Notes: generated by a model not told the origin, from the sequence alone. A stretch of DNA of 64,000 nucleotides from Psychrobacter sp. Pi2-52 (GCF_904846705.1 NZ_CAJHBS010000001.1:1-64000), one strand, 5' to 3'; shown: positions 37,257 to 47,705, counted from the stretch's first letter. Numbers and translations are program-made.

Positions 37257-39530
37257 CTAAAACTTATAATTCACACCCATGAAGAATGAGCGGCCAACAC
37301 CTGGTACGGTAGTACCCCAGTTAGACCCTGATGCTAACTCACCATTCATTGACATGGTTTTACCTTGACCCATATAAGCACCCCCTAAAGGTAAGGCGTA
37401 ACTTCTGTCAAACACATTATCGACACCCACTTCGACACTCATATCTTTCCACTGATAACCAGTACTTAGATTCAACAAGCCATAGCCTGAGGTTTTCAGC
37501 TCATTACGAGGATCTGAGACTTTGTTTTTGGCAGCGACGCCCACTACTTCAACTTGGTTTTTCCAACCGCTATTCTCATGATTAAGTGCAATGCTACCAT
37601 TCAAGGGCATTATGTTATATAGATCAGAGCCAGTTTCTTCGTTCTTGCCATTGGTGTAGCTCAGTGAACCTGAGAGGCCCCAATAACCCCAAGCATTATT
37701 GGCTAAGTCACGATCTGCGGTGATATCGATGCCATATATTCTAGCGTCTTGATTGGTATAACGTAGCACCTTGTATCGATCTACTGTTTGGGTAGCTGCA
37801 GGTGCGTTCGTAGCTGAGTCCCACTGTACAGCATCGACATAGTCGTCAATTTTTGAATAGTAAGGAGTAGCTTTGATGTTCCAACTATCATTAACAGCAT
37901 GCCAATCGAAAGTTGCCGATAAAGTATTGGATTTTTCTGGTTGCAGGCTTGGATCACCAAAATAGCCATTACCATCACCCACAGTATTGTTCATGATAGC
38001 CGCCATTGGCCATGTCGACCATGTATATCGCTCATAAATACTTGGGGTACGCTCTTTATGGGCAACACCTAGCTCTATTGAACGTTGTTCATCTATATCA
38101 TACTGGGCTATCACGGTTGCATCAATATTATTGTCAGTGATGCTTCGATCACTAGCGTTGAAGTTAGCGCTATCACGAGTTTGATTAGCCATCATGTTAT
38201 AGCCAATGACTTCATCAGCGCTAGTACGTACGTTTTCATAACGAGCACCAATTTGAGTTGTCCATTTCGGCGTGATTTGCTTTTCCCATTCGCCATAGAC
38301 GCCAATACGTTGGCGCTGACCATTATTGATATTTTGGAATTCATTTGGTGACATCATCCCAGTACCAGAAGCTGGCCATAAGTCGTTGAGCGTATAGTCT
38401 TGATATTCAGCACCTACGGTCGCTGTGCCTTGGTTAGTCAATTCAATAATACCTTTGATATTAGCACCGATAGTTTCGCTATCGGTATACATTGGCATGC
38501 CATTGGCGTCATTATAAAAGAACTGTTTATCATCACCAAAGTTCATATAGTGTTCGACGTTCTCAGTATATGCCTGTGCTTCTAACTGCCCCCAATTCAA
38601 CTCACCTTTGTAACGTAAGTTTATTCTATCGAGCTGGTTGTCAAGCATATCCATACGCTGGTTTGGGTATAGCTCCTCTGGTACACGCTGTGATAAATAA
38701 GTGCCTTGTAGTAAATGGTCACCGTTTTTATAAGCAAGATCTAGCGATTGGTTTTTGCTTTCAAAAGCGGTAGATCCGACTTCATCTTTGGGTAATTTTT
38801 TATCACCGTTACCTGTTGCTGTATAAGACTTAAAGTCGCCACCAGCAGTATAATTATCAGACTGAGCATAGCTACCTTTATAAGTTAAGCTAAAAATATC
38901 ATCCGCTAGCGTCGTTGAAAGGTTGGCACCGTAGCCATTACCATTGCTGCGATAAAACGCTCCAACTTCACCTGAGCTGACCAAAGTGCTGTCCGCAGAA
39001 AATACTGGCTCTGCAGTTTCAACAACGATAGTGCCGCCGATACTATTACCGCCAACACTCACTGGTGTGACGCCAGCATAGACAGTAGCGTCTGCCACTG
39101 CGCTAGGTACGATATAAGATAGCGGTGAATTCATGCTATTTGGACAAGAAGCAATTGAGTCCACACCGTCTACCAAAATACGTAAACGGTTGTCGGCCAA
39201 ACCTCTAACAACAGGTAAGCTTGAGATACCGCCAGCACTCTGTACATTGATACCAGGGATTTTGGTCAATATGGTAGCGGTATCACTGGTCGCAACTTGT
39301 TTGCTATTGATATCATTGCGATCGAGCGTTGCAGCTGTGCCTAGAATATTGGTACTTGCTACGGGGGCATAAACGGTGATTGTCGGTAAGGTTGCAGTTG
39401 GAAGCGCTTCGCTATGACCATAACTATTTATGTTGGCAGTGTCAGCATAGGCGCTACTGATTTGAAATAAAGCTATAGATAAAACACTGAGTTTTAAGGT
39501 AGGTACAGCATTCATTGGTGAAATTAACAT
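37257..39530 (-). CDS. TonB-dependent outer-membrane receptor, probably for copper
   Basis: The 757-residue protein has a signal peptide ending near SSAYADT, a plug domain (GINVQSAGGISSLPVVRGLA) and a 22-strand-type barrel ending in aromatic F (FFMGVNYKF). In the plug, ASCPNSMNSPLSYIVPSAV carries Cys and Met residues typical of the copper-linked NosA/OprC-like branch. A DUF2946-like gene upstream on the same strand supports a copper role. It would import metal with energy from TonB-ExbBD, none of which are in this window. The start at 39530 follows AGGAAAA. The substrate is inferred, not proven. Confidence 0.82.
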   Translation of the reverse strand: MLISPMNAVPTLKLSVLSIALFQISSAYADTANINSYGHSEALPTATLPTITVYAPVASTNILGTAATLDRNDINSKQVATSDTATILTKIPGINVQSAGGISSLPVVRGLADNRLRILVDGVDSIASCPNSMNSPLSYIVPSAVADATVYAGVTPVSVGGNSIGGTIVVETAEPVFSADSTLVSSGEVGAFYRSNGNGYGANLSTTLADDIFSLTYKGSYAQSDNYTAGGDFKSYTATGNGDKKLPKDEVGSTAFESKNQSLDLAYKNGDHLLQGTYLSQRVPEELYPNQRMDMLDNQLDRINLRYKGELNWGQLEAQAYTENVEHYMNFGDDKQFFYNDANGMPMYTDSETIGANIKGIIELTNQGTATVGAEYQDYTLNDLWPASGTGMMSPNEFQNINNGQRQRIGVYGEWEKQITPKWTTQIGARYENVRTSADEVIGYNMMANQTRDSANFNASDRSITDNNIDATVIAQYDIDEQRSIELGVAHKERTPSIYERYTWSTWPMAAIMNNTVGDGNGYFGDPSLQPEKSNTLSATFDWHAVNDSWNIKATPYYSKIDDYVDAVQWDSATNAPAATQTVDRYKVLRYTNQDARIYGIDITADRDLANNAWGYWGLSGSLSYTNGKNEETGSDLYNIMPLNGSIALNHENSGWKNQVEVVGVAAKNKVSDPRNELKTSGYGLLNLSTGYQWKDMSVEVGVDNVFDRSYALPLGGAYMGQGKTMSMNGELASGSNWGTTVPGVGRSFFMGVNYKF

Positions 39531-39807
39531 CTTATTTTCCTAGAAATTCTTAAACGTTTTAAACGTCTTTTATAAAATCGGTTATTCAGTTTTTTGTCCC
39601 AAGATGCCATTTAGGCCAAGTAATTGTGGGTTTAGACTAGGTGCTTACTGAGCATGTTCCGATATAAATAGACGGTATTTTCAGCACAATATTGTGAGTG
39701 CAGTATTTTGAGTGCAGTGTTTTAGGCAAACGCATACAAACGCGTCAATCAAAGCTTCAAATAAGCTCATTGATTGATAGCAACTACCTGCCTTTAAATA
39801 TCACTGA
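39531..39807. other. Spacer between the DUF2946-like gene and the receptor gene
   Basis: This 277-bp AT-rich non-coding spacer holds a short tandem-like stretch (TTTTGAGTGCAGT and TATTGTGAGTGCAGT near 39685-39720). It is a possible site of a receptor promoter. Confidence 0.35.
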
Positions 39808-40395
39808 TTATATGAGTATAGATTGTGGAGGAGCGCGTGTAAGAGGTTGTAAGAAATTACTAGGATAGTAGGCATTTGAGCGATACAAAAGCGTAACTAA
39901 GACAGTAGACAGCTCTATCAAAGCTGAATCAGTATGTGTAAAAGCGACTGGTAATAGTGCTGCAGACATGGCAGTGCAAAAGTAGCAGCCATTGTATTTT
40001 ACGGAGTCAGGGTCAGAGCTTCTAACCTTATCTTCGGTATATAAGACTTCCTGTGAAGGTGCGGCGACAACCGTTACGACTGGCTTAACAGTCGCAGGCG
40101 ATGCTAAAGATAAGGATGCATTATGATGAGGTAAATGACGAGCGGCACTATCAATGGGTATGTTGTGATTCGTTTGAGTAATATTAGCCTGTATTTTCTC
40201 ATACTGCTTAGCTGCCGATACAATCGGTGCAAGCTCAGCACAGATACCATGACCTAAGTGGGTATTGTCATCCCATAGAGGTGTCAGCAATAGAGAGATG
40301 TGCATGATCCAAGCAAAACATGCAACCACCGTGCCCAACCACATTGTTACGGGTGATGAATATCGTAAAACAAGCTTGCGATGCTTAGTAGACAT
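39808..40395 (-). CDS. DUF2946-like membrane/exported protein
   Basis: The 195-residue protein has one N-terminal hydrophobic helix (VTMWLGTVVACFAWIMHISL) and a later hydrophobic stretch next to GCYFCTAMS, giving a CxxC pair. Proteins with this layout (DUF2946) sit beside TonB-dependent copper receptors in Pseudomonas and Acinetobacter and are presumed to help handle copper. It is upstream of the receptor on the same strand. Family membership is judged from layout and motif only. Confidence 0.65.
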   Translation of the reverse strand: MSTKHRKLVLRYSSPVTMWLGTVVACFAWIMHISLLLTPLWDDNTHLGHGICAELAPIVSAAKQYEKIQANITQTNHNIPIDSAARHLPHHNASLSLASPATVKPVVTVVAAPSQEVLYTEDKVRSSDPDSVKYNGCYFCTAMSAALLPVAFTHTDSALIELSTVLVTLLYRSNAYYPSNFLQPLTRAPPQSILI

Positions 40396-40984
40396 GATAG
40401 GGTCATCTTATTACCCATCTGTTAATCATGCATAGGTAATATTAGTAACATTTATAGTTAGGGAGGCTTGATATTTTGAAAAATCAGTTTGAAGCATTCA
40501 AGAAAAGATACTTAACAAAATATACATGACCGCAAGTAATGCCATTCTAAGGTAATGGGTATTCTTTTTACAAGCTTTATTTAAGCAAGTAGATATCATT
40601 TTTTACGGTAAAATCCTTAAATATTAATTAAGCAGCTTAATTGTAAATAATAGAGTGCAGTAGTTTACCTCTAAACCCTTAATATTATTAAGGATATTTA
40701 TCAAAGAGATGTAAATGTTATATCTTATTGATTCTTTGAGTGTTTTTTTGTTTGCAAACCCCAATCGATGTTGCTATATTATTATTGAATATATAAATTT
40801 GTATATTAATAAAATAGAATTTCAACAGCACTAATATTAAGCCGCATCAAACCTATAAAAGTCATACTGAATAGGCTTTTGTAGCTGGAATGAACTGATG
40901 ATAAAAGTTGTTTGTATTTTTTCATCACATGTTTTTATTGATAGTAATAGCTAGTCAAATAACATATAGGTTGGGGAGTACAAA
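40396..40984. other. Divergent promoter region between DUF2946-like and autotransporter genes
   Basis: These 590 bp are strongly AT-rich (many TTAATATTAA-type runs), with no gene. It separates divergent transcripts and should hold both promoters. Such AT-rich upstream DNA is typical of silenced acquired genes. Confidence 0.45.
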
Positions 40985-43276
40985 ATGAAGATTAAAAAAT
41001 ACTTGTTAGTGTCGGTTGCACCGGTGGCACTGGTAGTTCCATTGACTATTGCACATGCAGATACTTTCGATACTGATGCTTTCATTGGAACGTCAGGTGG
41101 TGGCTTTGTCTATGTCGATGAAAAAGAAAATGTCGTAGAGCCAGGTATTAAGGCGATAACCTTTACCGCGTCTAGGGACAATGAGTATACGAATGAAAAT
41201 CCGGTTATTGTTGAACCTTATGATAGATTCACCACTAGCTTCTCAGATCTTGACTCACGCGGTATCGTCACCAATTGTCTGATGGCGAGTAATGAAGCGC
41301 TGTGTGATTCAATATCTGGGTCTGGCAAACGTATAAAAAACTATCTAACAGGAATGGATCCATTTGATACGCATTTTCGTACTTCAACAAAAGAATATAT
41401 AAATACAGAAACAGATGAACCTATCGATACTTCATCAGTGGATTATTTCACGTTTGGAAAAATGTCTAATTTTACAGGTGCGCGTATTACTGGTTTCAAT
41501 ATTGAGCTATTGGATAAAGATGGTAATCTAATGGATGAGTTGGATCCTGATAACACTGCTTTATTTAACCTCGATGCTACAGATATTGGTTTAGGTGCTG
41601 GATTGACCGATGGTTTATTTGGTGGCGGTGGTCAAGAAGGTGAAATTGGATTTTTCTCTCCTGAAAAAACAAAATTTAATCTTGTCACAAAGTCAAGGAA
41701 TACTTTGACGTTCGATGGTCTCTCCAACGATGAATACAATGCACTTTTCGGTACAGGCTATCTAGACAACACTATGGTACCAGACGGTATATTCTGGGAC
41801 GATAATGAAGATCCCGATGATGAGGGTGCACTAATCGCGTGGAATAATCCTTCTAAAGGTGGCTGGACATACGGCACACTAGATACTGAAGACAATATTG
41901 CCGCCAGACTTACTGATTTAGCAACTTCATTAGGCGTTAGTGTAGAGGACCTTGGTTATGAGTCAGGCAGCTTAGTACCTGAGACTATTGTGGCTGCGGC
42001 AACAGCGAATGGTTTATTTGAAGTTGAACCAGTCGAAGATCTACGTAATGCCAATCTGAATTACACAATGACGGTCGGTACTATTGACGGTGGTGAAGTA
42101 ACAGTGCGCATTGCTCCAAAGTTTGCACCTATCGTCGCGAGTGCAACATCTGATTATCAGTTGCGAAATGCAATTTATGTGGATACGTTGGCCGAAGTTC
42201 CTTATCTAAACCTTCTAGGTAATAACGAAACTTATCAAGATGCCATCTCTGGTATTGAAGAGATGAGTGCAACTGAAAAATCGAAGTTCCTAAATAGTAT
42301 CGGATTTGGTTACGCAGCAGCATTCACTAATATTGGCTTCGAGGCATCGCGTGATCAGTTAAGAGCCGTTACTAGATCTGTACCTTGGGATAGCATGAGT
42401 AATAATCAGGATGCTAATTCAAATAATGATAGTTGGTTAATGCAGGATGGTCTGTATGGTTTTGCTTCGCAAAGTGGCTCACGTTCATCATATGATCCAG
42501 TGAGTAATTCTCTAGGTTATGATATTGATGTTTATTCACTTTCTGCAGGTATAGAGAAGCGTCTAAACGGTACTAATTCCTCGCTAGGTTTGGCAGTAGG
42601 TTATACAGATTCAGAGGCAGAAGCGTATCAGAATCAAGGCAAGATAGATGCTGATGGTTACTCAGTAACAGCCTTTACACGAACTCGTTTTGGTGCGGGC
42701 GGCTTAGTGCAAGCCTCAGTCGGCTATCAAGATCTATCATATGACTCGTCACGGGAAGCACCGGATCAGTCCACCGCAACTGCAAATACCGACGGCTCAC
42801 AGGTTTTCGCAGCATTAAATGTTGATTATTTGAAAGACATGGGCGGCTTTAAAGTAGGTCCTACGGCATCAATTGAATATTATGATGTTTCAGTTGACGG
42901 ATTTACTGAAAATAGCGCAGGTATTTGGAATCTAGAAGTTGGAGATCAAGACTCTGATATCCTTCTAGCTTCTATCGGTGCCCGTGGTGAATATCAACTC
43001 CCTACTAGTAATACTCGTCTAACAGGTAGTGTTAAATACACAAACGCATCTGGCGATGATCTTGCTATCAAGAGCGGTTTCATAGACCAAAATGGTTTAG
43101 CACCTTACACAGTGAAAGGTATGGATGAAGACTTGATAGATGTGAGTGTTGGCGTTGATCATGTTATTAGAACTAATGCCTCTACTCAAGTTGCTGTATA
43201 CGGTGGTTATAATGGAACATTTGGTAGTGACTATGATAGTCAAGGCCTACAAATTGGCTTAAACACTACTTTTTAG
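40985..43276 (+). CDS. Autotransporter-type outer-membrane protein
   Basis: The 763-residue protein has a Sec signal peptide ending in AHADT. The N-terminal passenger region (about 30-470) is acidic and starts with SGGGFVYVDEKENVVEPG. It resembles proteins annotated as choice-of-anchor F, from memory. The C-terminal ~280 residues form a 12-strand-type autotransporter barrel ending in GLQIGLNTTF with a terminal phenylalanine. The passenger has two cysteines in NCLMASNEALCDS. It has its own terminator. The function, possibly adhesion or surface display, is unknown. Why it accompanies redox cargo is unclear. Confidence 0.75.
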   Translation: MKIKKYLLVSVAPVALVVPLTIAHADTFDTDAFIGTSGGGFVYVDEKENVVEPGIKAITFTASRDNEYTNENPVIVEPYDRFTTSFSDLDSRGIVTNCLMASNEALCDSISGSGKRIKNYLTGMDPFDTHFRTSTKEYINTETDEPIDTSSVDYFTFGKMSNFTGARITGFNIELLDKDGNLMDELDPDNTALFNLDATDIGLGAGLTDGLFGGGGQEGEIGFFSPEKTKFNLVTKSRNTLTFDGLSNDEYNALFGTGYLDNTMVPDGIFWDDNEDPDDEGALIAWNNPSKGGWTYGTLDTEDNIAARLTDLATSLGVSVEDLGYESGSLVPETIVAAATANGLFEVEPVEDLRNANLNYTMTVGTIDGGEVTVRIAPKFAPIVASATSDYQLRNAIYVDTLAEVPYLNLLGNNETYQDAISGIEEMSATEKSKFLNSIGFGYAAAFTNIGFEASRDQLRAVTRSVPWDSMSNNQDANSNNDSWLMQDGLYGFASQSGSRSSYDPVSNSLGYDIDVYSLSAGIEKRLNGTNSSLGLAVGYTDSEAEAYQNQGKIDADGYSVTAFTRTRFGAGGLVQASVGYQDLSYDSSREAPDQSTATANTDGSQVFAALNVDYLKDMGGFKVGPTASIEYYDVSVDGFTENSAGIWNLEVGDQDSDILLASIGARGEYQLPTSNTRLTGSVKYTNASGDDLAIKSGFIDQNGLAPYTVKGMDEDLIDVSVGVDHVIRTNASTQVAVYGGYNGTFGSDYDSQGLQIGLNTTF

Positions 43277-43321
43277 ATAGATAAAATACTCACCTCTTCC
43301 TATTAAGGATTAAGATTTTAT

Positions 43322-43356
43322 GAAAAGCCAGATACTAGATTATCTGGCTTTTTTAT
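43322..43356 (+). terminator. Terminator after the autotransporter gene
   Basis: AAAAGCCAGATA and TATCTGGCTTTT form a hairpin with a 6-base loop, followed by T residues. Confidence 0.85.
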
Positions 43357-43435
43357 AAGTATGTATTGCGGTAAAGGCATTAATAGCAATCCCAAAAAGT
43401 ACGATTTCTTTTATCTCTTGTGCCTTTGTAGCGAT

Positions 43436-43720
43436 TTATAATTTCTCTAAATAGCGCTTTCTAAAACAACGCTCCAAGTATTTAGCACGATAGTAGTTTG
43501 ATGAGGCAATCAGCATTACTCGACAGATTGGCTCGATCCCGTGATTATTTTTGTAGTCATCGATAAACTGACTAATTATCCAGTTTGCGGTCGAGCTCTG
43601 CCTGTGCGAAAAAGTCGTATTCTTGTGCATGACTTCATTCGCTTGTTTGAGCTCTTTAATACGCTGCCCCTATCTTCGTACTTGCACATTTTCAGGTATG
43701 GTTTTATTTATATGCTTTTA
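43436..43720 (-). pseudogene. IS3-family transposase remnant
   Basis: The minus strand reads RIKELKQANEV, then, in the next frame, FIDDYKNNHGIEPICRVMLI and ASSNYYRAK. This is the orfA end and orfB start of an IS3-type transposase (compare the common pattern EPICRVL-IAPS-YY). The DDE catalytic part is missing, and no terminal inverted repeats were found. It marks a past insertion between the autotransporter and cyd genes. Confidence 0.7.
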
Positions 43721-44242
43721 TACCATTATGTCCGATCTTCAAGCCTACAGCCCCTGGTTACAATCTCTGACGCTATTACTTAGACAGCTAACCATGTGAA
43801 TGTAAAGAAGTAAACGCCTAACGTTTTAATCAGCATATGAACGACACATTCTTTTGTCTAAAGCATAGTAACTGACTGACTAAATGCAATTAATATATAT
43901 TTTTGTATACTATACAATAGTATATCGTGTATTATTACTACAGATTTATTTAAATATATTACTAATAACTATCAACAAGAACAGTTGAATATTAATTATC
44001 TTTTTGATCTTTATTTCATAGTATTTTTTATATCATCGATAATTATCTAACGACTACTACATATAGCAATCCATTCGTATAACAGATAGATGACTGTTAA
44101 TTTTTAAGAGCTTATATTGATAATTTTAGCTAAATAACTATTGGCTATTACCCGTAATATTTTTTACTTTTATGGACGAACAGTTGCTTAAACATATCAT
44201 GGAAGGTTGCGCCACTCAGTTAACAAACAAAGGTAACCATTT
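43721..44242. other. cydA upstream region
   Basis: These 520 AT-rich bases have no gene. They hold a perfect inverted repeat at 43906-43924 and presumably the cyd promoter. Confidence 0.5.
43906..43924. promoter_or_regulatory. Candidate operator: TATACTAT-ACA-ATAGTATA
   Basis: This perfect palindrome has 8-bp arms and a 3-bp spacer, about 320 bp before cydA. Related half-sites (TAGTA/TACTA) occur at 50025-50037 between the peroxiredoxin and DsrE genes. The regulator is not in the window. Confidence 0.4.
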
Positions 44243-45751
44243 ATGTTCGCTGCATTTGTGATCGATCAGATGGATGCGTTGATGCTCGCACGTATCCAAT
44301 TTGCTTTTGTCATTTCATGGCATATTATTTTCCCCGCTTTTTCTATCGGACTTGCCAGTTTTTTAACGGTACTAGAGTTTCGTTGGCTTAGAACGGGTAA
44401 CCCTATCTATGCTGAAGTCTATAAGCATTGGGTCAAGATCTTTGCTGTAGTCTTTGGTCTTGGTGTCGTATCAGGCGTTGTAATGTCCTATCAGTTCGGC
44501 ACTAACTGGGCGGTGTTCTCAGATAAAGCCGGTAACGTCATAGGTCCATTATTAGCTTATGAAGTATTGACGGCGTTTTTCTTAGAAGCGTCCTTCTTAG
44601 GTATCATGCTCTTTGGTTGGGGCCGCGTTAGCAAACGTATGCACTTTGCCTCAACTGCGATTGTCGCTATTGGTACACTGATATCAGCTACTTGGATTTT
44701 GTCGGCTAATAGCTTTATGCAAACGCCACAAGGTTTTATGATAGGCGCTGATGGTCTTCTCTATCCTACCAATTGGCTTGAGATTATATTTAACCCCTCC
44801 TTCCCCTACCGTTTTGCACATATGGTAACGGCTGCCTACTTAACGACTGCTTTTGTCATCGGCGGCGTTGGCGCTTATTATATTCAATCAAAAAAACACA
44901 CTGAAAATCGCAAGCACGGTCAAGTCATGCTCGGTATGGCGATGATTATGGCTATCTTTGTTGCGCCAGCTCAAGTGTTGATCGGTGATGAGCATGGTCT
45001 AAACACTTTAGAGCATCAGCCAGCTAAAGTTGCCGCGATGGAAGGTATTTGGGAAGATGAGCGCGGTGCAGCTTTACGTCTATTCGCTATCCCAGATCAA
45101 GAAAATCAGACTAATAATTACGAAGTAAGTATTCCCTATGTCTCAGGGTTAATTCTGACTCATTCATTAGATGGTGAGGTCAAAGGACTTAAAAATTGGG
45201 CACCAGAAGATCAGCCACCTGTCGCCATTGTATTTTGGGCATTCCGGATTATGGTTGCTATTGGTACCTTGATGGTACTTGTCGGCCTGTTCAGTATCTA
45301 TAAATACTTCAAAAAACAACATTACAACCCTGAAAGCAAGTGGTTTCACCGGGCATGGATGGTCATGACCCCGATGGGTTTTATTGCAGTGCTTTCAGGT
45401 TGGTTCGTTACTGAAGTAGGACGCCAGCCTTGGACTGTATATGGTGTCATTCGTACCGCTGAGAGTATTTCACCAGTAGCTGCCCAACAAGTGGCCACTA
45501 CCTTGATTGGCTTTATCGTACTATATATCTTTGTCTTTGGCGCGGGTAGCTTCTACATTCTAAAGTTGATCTCTAAAGGCCCACAACCTTATGAAGATCC
45601 TGCGGAAGATAATTTCTATGAGCATTCTGTGACTGAAGGTCAGGGTCGTACATTAAGTGGGGATAGTAACCCTACTGAAAGCCTCAAACGTGATAATACA
45701 GAGAACTTGGATACGCCTGCAAACGATAAAGATGATGAGGGGTTACGCTAA
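44243..45751 (+). CDS. cydA: Cytochrome bd-type quinol oxidase subunit I (cyanide-insensitive type)
   Basis: Subunit I oxidises quinol and carries the haems. The N-terminus (MLARIQFAFVISWHIIFPAF) has the haem-ligand histidine, and GRQPW (in TEVGRQPWTVYGVIRTAES) is the CydA signature. The Q-loop between helices 6 and 7 is short, and WAPEDQPPVAIVFWAFRIMV is typical of the CioA branch, which resists cyanide and sulfide. The 502 residues have about nine membrane helices. It overlaps cydB by one base (TAATG). Placement in an island with sulfide-oxidising genes fits an oxidase that keeps respiration going under sulfide. Confidence 0.93.
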   Translation: MFAAFVIDQMDALMLARIQFAFVISWHIIFPAFSIGLASFLTVLEFRWLRTGNPIYAEVYKHWVKIFAVVFGLGVVSGVVMSYQFGTNWAVFSDKAGNVIGPLLAYEVLTAFFLEASFLGIMLFGWGRVSKRMHFASTAIVAIGTLISATWILSANSFMQTPQGFMIGADGLLYPTNWLEIIFNPSFPYRFAHMVTAAYLTTAFVIGGVGAYYIQSKKHTENRKHGQVMLGMAMIMAIFVAPAQVLIGDEHGLNTLEHQPAKVAAMEGIWEDERGAALRLFAIPDQENQTNNYEVSIPYVSGLILTHSLDGEVKGLKNWAPEDQPPVAIVFWAFRIMVAIGTLMVLVGLFSIYKYFKKQHYNPESKWFHRAWMVMTPMGFIAVLSGWFVTEVGRQPWTVYGVIRTAESISPVAAQQVATTLIGFIVLYIFVFGAGSFYILKLISKGPQPYEDPAEDNFYEHSVTEGQGRTLSGDSNPTESLKRDNTENLDTPANDKDDEGLR

Positions 45752-46767
45752 TGTTTAACTTTGGTGATGTATTAGATTTACCTCTAATTTGGGGCGGTTT
45801 AGTTGCCTTATCTGTCTTCATATACGTTTTACTTGATGGTTTTGATTTGGGCTGTGGTATTTTATTTCCTTTTGCTGGCTCTGACAAAAATCGTAGCCGC
45901 ATCATGAACTCTATCGCGCCATTTTGGGACGGTAACGAGACGTGGCTCGTACTTGGTGGTGGCGGCTTATTTGCCGCATTCCCTGTCGCTTATGGCATTG
46001 TTATGAGTGGCTTGTACTTACCAGTTATCTTTATGCTATTCGGTCTAATTATGCGCGGTGTCGCGTTTGAGTTTCGATTTAAATCCTCAACACGTCGTCA
46101 TGTATGGGACAGTTTCTTCTTTGTGGGCTCGGTGTTAGCGACTTTTTGTCAAGGGCTAATGTTGGGTGCTTTAATACAAGGTCTAGAAGCCAGTAATCGT
46201 TTATATAGTGGTGGTCCATTCGACTGGTTAACACCTTTCTCTATCGTCTGCGGCTTTGCGATGATTATTGGTTATGCCTTACTTGGCTCTACGTGGCTAA
46301 TCATTAAGACAGAACACAACCTACAAGTATGGGCGCGTAAAGTTTCTGAGTGGCTGCTTTTTGCTTTGGTCGCAGCGATGATAGTGGTAACGGTGTTTAT
46401 GTACCTCTCAGATATCGTGGCCATTGAAAGCTGGTTCAGTTTACCAGGTATCCTCTACCTAGCTCCGATGCCAATCATTGTGTTACTGCTATTCTTCTTG
46501 ATGCGTAAAGACTTGACAGGTGAGCGAGAGTACCGTCCCTTTCTACTAACGGTCGCGTTATTTTTGATGGGTTATATCGGTGTTTGTTTTGCTATTTTCC
46601 CTTACATTGTTCCCTATCAGATGACTGTTTATGAAGCGGCGGCGGCGGATACGTCGTTATCCTTTATGCTTGTTGGTGCGGTCATCATGCTACCGATTAT
46701 CCTAAGTTATACTGCTTTTGCCTATTACACCTTTAAGGGAAAAACAGATCATGAGCATATGTATTAA
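45751..46767 (+). CDS. cydB: Cytochrome bd-type quinol oxidase subunit II
   Basis: The structural partner of CydA has 338 residues and about eight membrane helices. The N-terminus (VFIYVLLDGFDLGCGILFPF) and DGNETWLVLGGGGLFAAFP are conserved in CydB. The start overlaps the cydA stop. A DUF2474 micro-subunit gene follows after 88 bp. Confidence 0.94.
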   Translation: MFNFGDVLDLPLIWGGLVALSVFIYVLLDGFDLGCGILFPFAGSDKNRSRIMNSIAPFWDGNETWLVLGGGGLFAAFPVAYGIVMSGLYLPVIFMLFGLIMRGVAFEFRFKSSTRRHVWDSFFFVGSVLATFCQGLMLGALIQGLEASNRLYSGGPFDWLTPFSIVCGFAMIIGYALLGSTWLIIKTEHNLQVWARKVSEWLLFALVAAMIVVTVFMYLSDIVAIESWFSLPGILYLAPMPIIVLLLFFLMRKDLTGEREYRPFLLTVALFLMGYIGVCFAIFPYIVPYQMTVYEAAAADTSLSFMLVGAVIMLPIILSYTAFAYYTFKGKTDHEHMY

Positions 46768-46855
46768 TCATGATTATCAATAACTGACAGTTGCTGTAAG
46801 TCATTATGGCAGCTGGGCCTAACAAGCTGACTAATACGCTAACTAGGAAGTCATT

Positions 46856-46972
46856 ATGAAAAATTTTAGTAAAAAAGAAACACAATGGGCATGGTTCATT
46901 GGATTGTATATAGCAGGGTTTTTGACTATTTTTATTATTGCGCAATTAATCAAGCTGGCAATGGGCTTGTAA
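46856..46972 (+). CDS. DUF2474-type small subunit of the bd oxidase (CydX-like)
   Basis: This 38-residue protein has one membrane helix (WFIGLYIAGFLTIFIIAQLI), preceded by a basic/polar start containing QWAWF. Small proteins of this form directly follow cydAB of the cyanide-insensitive type and are classed as DUF2474. It is preceded by AACTAGGAAG at good spacing. By analogy with CydX it may stabilise the oxidase. Confidence 0.8.
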   Translation: MKNFSKKETQWAWFIGLYIAGFLTIFIIAQLIKLAMGL

Positions 46973-47016
46973 TTACTTTAAACATATGATGAACTCACCT
47001 ATTCTAAGGCATTAAT

Positions 47017-47400
47017 ATGAAAACCTCACATGACCTAGTTAGCGCTGCGAAAGCGCAAATTACTGAAATACCTGTAGCACAGGCTCAAGTTGCTTGTCAT
47101 AAAGCAGATATCATTATTGATGTCAGGGAGCCTGCTGAATATGCTGCGGGCCATATCAAAGGTGCAATATCAGTACCTCGTGGCATACTGGAATTCAGAA
47201 TTTCTGACCTGCCAGCTATCAAAGGTGCTGATACTGAAATCCTACTATATTGTCAAAGCAGTGGACGCGCGGCGCTAGCAGCTCAGTCACTAGCAGAAAT
47301 TGGCTATACGCAAGTGGCCTCAATTGCTGGCGGTTATGAGGCATGTCTTGAAACGGACATACCAATAACTATGGCAAATGAAGGTATTGATTTTTATTAG
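47017..47400 (+). CDS. Rhodanese-like single-domain sulfurtransferase, copy 1
   Basis: The cytoplasmic 127-residue rhodanese transfers sulfane sulfur via persulfide on the active cysteine C79 in LLYCQSSGRAALAA. The CH2A-like motif DVREPAEYAAGHIKGAISVP is present. From codon 14 onward the gene is an almost identical copy of the rhodanese at 52716-53063 (direct repeat of 346 bp). It lies 45 bp after the DUF2474 gene, so it may be co-transcribed with cydAB. A partner for the persulfide dioxygenase and the sulfide:quinone oxidoreductase is the obvious role. Confidence 0.9.
   Translation: MKTSHDLVSAAKAQITEIPVAQAQVACHKADIIIDVREPAEYAAGHIKGAISVPRGILEFRISDLPAIKGADTEILLYCQSSGRAALAAQSLAEIGYTQVASIAGGYEACLETDIPITMANEGIDFY
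47055..47400 (+). repeat. Rhodanese direct repeat, copy 1
   Basis: This 346-bp stretch is matched base for base, with about ten to fifteen differences, by 52718-53063 (offset 5663). The repeats flank the persulfide dioxygenase-to-SQR block. Confidence 0.9.
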
Positions 47401-47705
47401 CTACTTATTTTCAATAGGAACGTATTATATATGCGATTAGGTGGGTCGACTCATATGTTAAGCCTAACGGTTGGTTTAACTGCTTCTAGCACTGACCATG
47501 ACTTAAATCTAACTGTTTTAAGAACTTTAGGCCATTATCAGTTTATTCTGCGACTGGGGTCGTTATGAGTAGCATGCGATGATTAACGATTCTAGTCTAT
47601 TTATCCGTCCATCAGAAAAATTCTAACGCTCTACTTATATATAGATAAAGGTATTAAAACGCTTAACTACAAAAAGCGCTTAATACCTCTCTAGCATAAG
47701 GCATA
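47401..47705. other. Spacer between rhodanese and the convergent persulfide dioxygenase
   Basis: There is no gene. Near its right end (47649-47688) the arms AGGTATTAA--CGCTT and AAGCGCTTAATACCT can form a terminator-like hairpin serving the convergent transcripts. Confidence 0.5.

Noticed and set aside
43541..43783. Plus-strand protein in the IS3 relic
   Set aside because: It is the shadow of the transposase fragment on the other strand, and its sequence has no family pattern.
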